NCBI GenBank assembly: GCA_022264855.1
Contig: JABYQU010000020.1
Span: 495,019-559,018, forward strand
DNA length: 64,000 bases
Source of the DNA: Lenzites betulinus
Taxonomy: Eukaryota; Basidiomycota; Agaricomycetes; Polyporales; Polyporaceae
Direction: 5' to 3'
In this document: piece after piece, positions 57,709 through 64,000 of the stretch
How the letters are laid out: each line of letters starts with the position of its first letter
Position numbering within the stretch: position 1 is the first letter of the stretch
Position numbers and translations under genes: made by a program
Notes under the pieces: model-generated
The model's database searches: none
What the model was told of the DNA's origin: nothing
The model's input: the letters and a program-made list of their open reading frames with translations, nothing else

Positions 57709-59674
57709 CGTTAAGAGCGAGGCCTTTGCTCGGCCCGACACAGAAGGGTGTGACATGGTGAGCAAGGATTGGTACACAGTGAACGCCTCCCGCTAGACTC
57801 ACCTGTTGAGTACTGTGAGAGGAGCGCGGTTGATGGGTGAAAGACTGCCAGTGTGTTGATCCACTCCTATGGCAGAGTTGATTTATATGTTACGCCGGCC
57901 TGTACATGAGACAGAGGGCCATGCTAGAACTGTGCAGTACGTACTACGCAGGGTCAGCCCGCTGCCTCCATGATGCTGATAATGATTGATGTAAATCAGT
58001 ATACTATCAGGGTCTTAGAGTTCCGAAGGGACTCGGACTTGCCCGATACCCCTTCAGCGGTACCTATCAAAATCTCTGGATGTGTACTAACGAGTGGCTG
58101 CAATAGTGATATACACATCTCTACGCTGCTTTCCGGCCGCTATCAGGATGAGGTTCGGGAGCGTCGAGTGGCGAAGAGGTGGACCGTACGAAGCGTGACA
58201 GTCGCGCTGCTGCTTTTACTAACTTCTAACTCTGACCATTCATGGGATAGATTGTTCGGCTGGGGAGGGTGTTCAGAATATCAATTCGGCAAAGGCGGGC
58301 GCCGTGACTGTGCGTTACTCAACTGCATCTCAATCAGAACGTCGACAACGCTGGAAGTTGAAGACTCCGATGCAACACGGTCGGACGTGTCTCTTCTCAC
58401 CTTGGACGCGTTGGCGAACATAGTAGCCTGGAACCCTCTCACTTGTCAGGCTCTAACTTGCGTGAATCCGCATAACTTCTTTTCACACCGTGTACAGCTG
58501 TAGAGGTACATATTACAACATCTTTGTGCAATGTTACATGCTTATTGGTGGGGAGGGGAAGGAGGTATTCATTGCCATGCACTAGGAGAGGCACCCTCAG
58601 ACCATCCGAACCTGCCAGTAGTATTCCCTTAACGGGTCGCTAACTGGCGGCTATAAGCGCCCGTTCAACATTCACAACATGCCCACTGCGAATGCGCAAA
58701 CTCTTGGATGGTCGGCCCCAGTAGTCCCGCGATGCACTGTGCCTGTGACACACTCATGATTGCCATAATGAGACTGTATATGAGATCCCGTGTCGCCCGG
58801 ATGGACTTGAAGGACCACTGACTTGTAATGACCTTCGCTCTGGGCGCTAGCGCTGGACATGTTGCATGGCCTTGCGTTCGGTTCAAACACGTATCACCAT
58901 ACGACAAAAATTACGAAGGCACCAATATTTGCAGGAAAACAACATCGAAGCAGGAACTTGAAGCTGAGTGCATACGGGCGCTTATGCATTCTTCCCTCTT
59001 ACCGCCATCCAGTGCGATGTCTTCGCGCTCATCAGACGGCGAAACGTAGGGCCGTCTCCATGCTTGGTTTCAATGTCGGAAGTGGGTCTGAAAGGGGAAA
59101 TGGTACGAATATCTTTCACGCTCTTCGGCTTTATGTGCGTCTACGTACACTTGCGCGTGGTCGGTTGAGCGATTCGAGCATGGTACGTAACCGTCGTTTA
59201 GACACTTTCTTGGTCTTCTGTGATGTCGGTTGAATATCCACACTAACGCCGCACCCATATAGAACACGCATTGCCGACCGCTCGAGTGGACGTGCAGGCG
59301 CCTCAAATAGCCGCATTATTCTTAGTGCACAAAGCCCACGCCGTACCGGCCACGCCTCTGCACTCCCGTCTGTAGGGCCCAAAGGGGCACCACATGCTAC
59401 CTATCGTATAGTCACAAAATCTTACCTGGCATGCCCGGCAGGTTCTGCCGGTCGTATGGGGTTCTGCCGACCGCTGCACACGACGGGATCGCAGCAGGCT
59501 ATTCACGAACGTGCGTGCGCACCGTGTGGTCACATCAAAGGCTTCAACGACGGCATACCTTCGGACTCTCTGGGTCTCAATACTGTCAGCTTAGAAAATG
59601 CCCCACGCATATAAACCGACGTCGTGGTCGCACGCAGGTGTCGATCCCCCCGTACCCCAAGGACGAAAGCAACC
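57709..59674. other. upstream of methyltransferase B; divergent promoter and extra segment
   Basis: Compared with copy A, about 900 extra bases (57750-58675) separate the gene from the shared upstream block (58680-59200). The segment has no recognisable transposon protein, and no terminal repeats were noticed. The end of the stretch is the promoter of the phytase-like gene. Confidence 0.55.
59610..59615 (+). promoter_or_regulatory. TATA box of the phytase-like gene
   Basis: TATAAA lies about 60 bases before the start codon at 59675, a position expected for a core promoter with a short leader. It supports the chosen start. Confidence 0.55.
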
Positions 59675-61633
59675 ATGCGTGTGCTGATCATCGCGGCGCT
59701 GCTTTCCTTCAAAGCCGGAACCGCACTCGGACGTCCGTTGGGTGCACGCTCGCCCCGCACAGAACCCGACCCATCCTTTGCTGTGAACGTCACCGTAGGA
59801 GGGAAGCAATACGTCAATAAGGTGCGTGCGACGATCATGCGCACTTCTTAAAGCGCTGAACATTTGTGGATCAGGGTCTGGTAGGGTTTGGCCTGATTCC
59901 ATCGAACTTTAAGGAGTCTACGGGTGCGTGGCGTGCGGATTTACCTGCGCATATATTAATACGCACCCAGGGGACACTATTGGTGGAATAGGCAGCGCCA
60001 TCGCGCTCAAGAGGGGCTCGTTCTCGAAATTGGCCAATGGATCGTTTACAGGGACGGCTGTCGTTCAACCGGATAGGGGGTTCAATATGTGCGGTCACGA
60101 CTATCATTCCTTGAGACATCTATATCGACAACTGATATACCTCCGTGCGCAGCGACGGGACGATCGACTACCAAGCCAGACAGCACCAGATCGACTTTGT
60201 GCTCTCGCCATACTACGACACGGATGACCTTGCATTTGAGGATGGCTTGGAAACGCTGCAACTCACATACCGCAGCACGCTCCTGTATACGGATCGAGAG
60301 TCACAGAAGACCACCGGTCTGGATGCCTTAGGTGTACGCCCTGCTGACGCGGCAGACCCTCCTCTGCCAATCGCACCATCTAACGGACACCTCGCCGTGG
60401 ATGCCGAGGGACTTGTGCTCAACGCAGACGGGACGTAAGTACTGCAGCTCGTCAATTCCATGCACAATTCGTGCTTACCTTTACAAAGCTTTTGGGTCAG
60501 CGACGAATACGGGCCGTATATCTATCTCATGTCGGCAGCTGGCGAATTGGTTCAGACTATACAACCACCGGAGGCCATCCTACCTTTCATCGATGGGACA
60601 TTGAATTTCACATCAGCCGTCGACCCCACCACAGGACGAGCCGGAAATCAAGGTGGGTCACAGCTTGGTGATTATGGCATTCGTGCAAACTGACTACATG
60701 GGCGTGTTGTATGATAGGGTTCGAAGGCCTGACCGTGGACTCGTCCGGGAACACGCTATACGCCCTATTACAATCTGCGACTATCCAAGATGGCGGCTCG
60801 GACAAATCGACCAGCCGGTTTACGCGTCTGCTGGCGTACGACGTGTCGAATGCGCCGCTCGTATCACCATCACTGATAGGAGAATTCGTCGTTCCGTTGC
60901 CTCAGAGTAGCAAGGACAACACACGTGCTGCGAGCGAGTTGCACTTTGTGAGCGAGAACGTTTTCCTCGTCCTTTCCCGCGACGGGGACGGTCATGGTGG
61001 TGATGATGCAAAGTCCTCGTACAAGTAAGCCGCCCATTCGAGTGTCCCGCGAGCTTCTCTTACCTGTAACACAGACAAGCGGACCTCTTGGACATTAGTG
61101 GGGCTACCGATATCCATGGCACCAAGTTCGATGACCCTAGCAATCCCGTCGCGCCCAAGGGTAAGCTAGACAAGAGCGTCACAGCTGGAACATACGTATC
61201 GTTCGTCGACTTCCTCGACGATACGCAGCTCGGGCGATTTGGCGTGCACAACGGTATGGCGTCCTTGAGCTTGTCAAAACATGAGTGCCCATGATTGACG
61301 TTGAATTCACAGGCAAACCGGTAGACCAGACTCTCATCGATGCAAAATGGGAATCTCTGGCGCTTGCGCCCTGCATGGACCCCAACTTCCCAGACGATTT
61401 CTTCCTTTTCACTGCGGTATGTCACTTTTCCCTGTTGTCGCATCCTCCTGAAGCTCATCTCATACCACGCCTTTCAGGCCGACAACGACTTCATCAGTGA
61501 GGAAGGTGTCGCGCTAGGACAGCCTTTCGATGCCGGCCTCGATGTCGACAACCAGTTCATGGTTTTCCGCTTGACACTCCCTGGAGCATCCGCGAGTGAC
61601 ATCACCAACACGGGGATATCGCCAACGTACTAG
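59675..61633 (+). CDS. secreted esterase-like-of-phytase domain protein
   Basis: About nine exons and 520 residues. A signal peptide (MRVLIIAALLSFKAGTALG) shows it is secreted. Then come FAVNVTVGGKQYVNKGLVGF, DTIGGIGSAIALKRGSFSKL and IDFVLSPYYDTDDLAF. Next are WVSDEYGPYIYLMSAAGELV, NQGFEGLTVDSSGNTLYALL, RFTRLLAYDVSN, ELHFVSENVFLVLSRDGDGH, KWESLALAPCMD and ADNDFISEEGVALGQPFDAG. These match the phytase-like (PF13449-type) family, a beta-propeller with acidic metal-binding sites. Some relatives are linked to phosphate release, but activity of fungal members is poorly known. Intron phases agree throughout. The acidic residues in SDEYGP and DGDGH are the likely metal ligands. Confidence 0.88.
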
Positions 61634-62640
61634 TGCCTTCTTTGTCTTCTAACAGCAAATCAGCGCATGTTACAAGTAGGCTGTGGTAATTGATAGTATG
61701 AGACTGGTGGCTACGCGCATCATCCCGCCACGGTCTATGATGCTTGCACACGTTCGGGATTGACTAGTAGCACAAGAACGAGGGTACAGTTTGGAACAAT
61801 ATTGGAACTTAAACATGCACCGTGGGCAAATAATCATGAACCGCCTCGGGACATCTTGATTATAGGCGGAACTTTGTTTGAGTGAACTCCGCATGTATTC
61901 AGTATTGTCGGGCGTTAAATCTATACTTAATGCTGCAGCCTGCGTTCCATTAAGCATGTGTACACTCTCTATACTCAAAACAATATTCATCTTGATATGT
62001 TTGAGCACTGGCCTGGACTCATGCTTAGGGTATTCTCTATAGTTACAATATTTCCGTTTCATAGTCCTCTTGTGTTAGTTTACCATAGTTTTAGTCTGAT
62101 CCTCGTAGAATAATCTAAGTTCTAGTGTTCATACGTTCCATATAGTTTCCGAGCAGCCGCAAGCGAATATAGTTTATACTCAGTCTTCCGGCATCTCACC
62201 GAAACATTTAGTGTTGATTACTGCACCCCTTTCTATTACTTACTTTATATCACTTCCCGTACTTCAGGCCCAATGTGTTTCGGATACTTCAAGTAATCAT
62301 ATTCAACGTGAAAACAGTCGGACCATAGTGCAGTCATACGTAGCTTATTCAGAATATTGTAATGTATAGAAACGCACATATCATTCCAAGTGTCAATTGA
62401 ATTATATTACGGGATAATGGATTGAAAACATATCTTCTAAGAGCTCTCGAGACATTTCCAGTGGGTTATACGATGAGATCTCCTCGTAGATCTCACGGAC
62501 CATGGTGAACACATTGATTAGGGTTAGGGTTGATCGAGTATGTATGTTACGACGTGATTCATGGTTTGTATCGGATAAAATGCTCTTGTCGTGTCTGGTG
62601 CTAATCACACCAGATCTCCATCTTGTGTACATATATCATA
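61634..62640. other. AT-rich gene-free block
   Basis: Clearly richer in A and T than the rest of the window, with no supported gene. Near its right end is a short telomere-like repeat (62518-62533). The base composition switches sharply at about 62650 to a CpG-rich block. It could be an ageing mutated repeat. Confidence 0.55.
62518..62533 (+). repeat. interstitial telomere-like repeat
   Basis: Two and a bit units of TTAGGG in a row (ATTAGGGTTAGGGTTG). TTAGGG is the telomere unit in most filamentous fungi. Two units may arise by chance or mark an old telomere-mediated repair or a repeat element end. Confidence 0.4.
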
Positions 62641-62649
62641 AGCTCACTG

Positions 62650-63590
62650 TGAACGCGGTGATACGCTCCACAGGCGTTCCAGGCCAGAAACCCTCCTTTT
62701 CCACCCTTGCGCGCGCACGCCAACCACAGCGCGCGCCGAGCCCACCGCACACCTCGGTACCCCCTACGTCGCGCGCGCAGTGCGCGTAGCCCATCGCGCG
62801 CAAGGTCAAGGTGCGCGCGGGCACTTCACCACGGCGCGCGCGATGCCTGTCGCTATCCAGAGCCCTCTGCCCTAGCTGCTCGCGCGCGCGGGTCCGCGGG
62901 GCGCATCAGTGGCGCGCGCACGAGGCGCGCGAAGAGTCGGATCGCGCGCGGCGAGTGCGCCCGGCGCGCGAGGCATCCCGGGCCCGGTTTCCGCTTATCT
63001 TCCGTGTGGTAGCACGTGTTTTTGATTCAGCCTGCGGGCATTCTTGTACATAGTCATTTCGGGGCATTCGAACCCCCCAGACAATCCACCCCTCACTCTC
63101 TCAACTGCTGGGAACGTGTCCCTCGCGCTTCTCAACGTGCAACAGCTTCCCCTTCAAGGCAGGACGACTGGAGACCTCTCCGCTGTGACAGCGTACCGTC
63201 AGTTGCGTACATTGCGTTTATTCCGTTCCTCCTGCGTTTTACTGCGTGCGTACTGCGTTGCGAAGCCCCGCGGCTGACTGCGAGCGTTGCGTTATTCCTG
63301 CGCGCGTTGCGTTACTGAGTTTACCTCCGCGCGCGCCCCTTCTACAGCGCGAGTCCGCGCGCGCTCTCACCCGGTGCGCAAGAGACCTCCCTCCTGCTCG
63401 CGCGCGAACAGTATACGGACCGGCCTACCAGCGAACCTAGGGAGCTCGAGACCTTACTCCCCTTCATCACACACCTAGACGTCCTCTACCCCTCGGCTAT
63501 CGGCCGTCAGAGCACCTCTTACCGTATCATTTTGGAGCCCACCGCGAGGGGGTTTCAGATCTCGACCTACACCTTCGGAACGCACCCTAG
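62650..63590. repeat. CpG-dense block with many GCGCGC runs
   Basis: Dozens of GCGCGC and longer alternating CG runs are packed into about 62690-62990 and recur at 63330-63420 and 63600-63610. GCGTTGCG-type phrases recur at 63200-63320. Such alternating purine-pyrimidine tracts are unusual even in this GC-rich genome. It adjoins an open frame at the window edge, so it may be the leader or repeat end of a transposable element. Confidence 0.45.
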
Positions 63591-64000
63591 AGCCGACTGC
63601 GCGCGCGCGCTGCTACAACGGCGTCCGACCTAGCGGCGGAACTGCTCGACAGTGCCTTGCGCGAGTTACTCGCCATCGGATACAGCCAGTGCACCCCTCA
63701 AGACCTCCACACCGTCGTCGAGTCCCTTTCCCTCTTCCTCAGCTACAGCGCTCGGCGCCTGCGTTCGAATCCCACCACCACGTGGTTCCAAGAGTTGGCC
63801 CAGGCCCTCCCTCGAGAAGACTCGGCGCCTTCCTCACCAGAGGTTCCCCCATCCCCACCTTCGGACTTCGACTTCCCTACGAACCTACGTCATTCGCGCC
63901 GTACCATCTCCACTACCGCGCTGCCAGCATCTTCAGAGCGGGACACTCTCGAATCCGCCGTCCCTACACCACTAAGCACCTCCGAAAGCGCGCGCTCCCT
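63591..64000 (+). CDS. partial open frame at window edge, unknown (possible transposon gag-like)
   Basis: One frame stays open from a stop at 63588 to the window end (about 136 codons) without an ATG. It reads DLAAELLDSALRELLAIGYS, then an amphipathic LHTVVESLSLFLSYSARRL and TTTWFQELAQALPRED, followed by a Pro/Ser-rich linker. The helical pattern looks more protein-like than the overlapping ATG frame at 63652. The start could be upstream behind an intron. The sequence resembles the style of gag or helicase-element N-termini but was not matched to a family. Truncated at the right edge. Confidence 0.35.

Noticed and set aside
57970..58503. 177-codon plus-strand frame upstream of methyltransferase B
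   Set aside because: No recognised domain, absent from the copy A locus and compositionally unlike the neighbouring genes; could be chance.
63763..63778. Strong B-box-like GTTCGAATCCC
   Set aside because: It lies inside a protein-like open frame with no A-box or tRNA fold upstream.
1..64000. CRISPR array, phage, plasmid or bacterial defence system
   Set aside because: No regularly spaced repeats or bacterial gene families; every supported gene is fungal with spliceosomal introns.

Overview
The window is nuclear DNA from a filamentous basidiomycete, probably a wood-decay Agaricomycete of the Polyporales type (an inference from gene content). The genes are eukaryotic, with many short introns (mostly 50-80 nt) that begin GT and end AG. 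The set is typical of such fungi: a secreted GH51 arabinofuranosidase, a delta-12 fatty-acid desaturase, an eisosome protein, an IKS1-like kinase and a secreted phytase-like protein. There are no operons, Shine-Dalgarno sites, CRISPR arrays or bacterial mobile elements. Most genes needed several exons joined by hand, checking splice phase and family motifs. Coordinates give the whole start-to-stop span including introns.

Layout: 1-5079 is gene-poor and repeat-bearing. It holds a foldback element with about 340-bp arms carrying tRNA-like promoter boxes, and a perfect 32-bp inverted repeat 3.8 kb apart. 5080-8740 (+) is the long form of tRNase Z. 9588-13079 (-) is a GH51 alpha-L-arabinofuranosidase and 13838-16080 (-) a delta-12 fatty-acid desaturase; both are cut into many exons, some only 3, 5, 8 or 9 nt long. 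18143-18730 (+) is a small unknown protein. 19372-21822 (+) is a SET/MYND protein. 22267-26511 (+) holds two tandem related protein kinases, followed at 26766-29383 (+) by an IKS1-like kinase. 30579-31716 (+) is an unknown protein. 32235-35439 (+) is an eisosome Pil1/Lsp1 protein with a very long tail. 35718-37623 (-) is an MFS monocarboxylate-type transporter, 38582-39546 (-) an AsaB/CmcJ-type oxidoreductase, 40558-42368 (-) a type II membrane glycosyltransferase resembling O-fucosyltransferases, and 43147-44130 (-) an unknown protein.

46470-47480 (+) is V-ATPase subunit E, converging on a VHS-GAT trafficking adaptor at 47700-49516 (-). 49932-51310 (+) is an HNH-nuclease-like gene that may be decayed. 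Two duplicated SAM-dependent methyltransferase genes (52146-53294 and 56543-57708, both -) flank a zinc alcohol dehydrogenase (54995-56347, +). 59675-61633 (+) is a secreted phytase-like protein. The right end has an AT-rich block with a short interstitial TTAGGG repeat, then a CpG-dense block (62.6-63.6 kb) leading into an open frame cut by the window edge.

Functionally this is a mosaic of housekeeping genes (tRNA processing, V-ATPase, vesicle sorting, eisosome, kinases) and lifestyle genes (hemicellulose breakdown, lipid desaturation, transport, small-molecule oxidation and methylation). I found no defence island or multi-gene system that looks new. The strongest unusual signal is the cluster of microexons, including two 3-nt exons, in the adjacent GH51 and desaturase genes.
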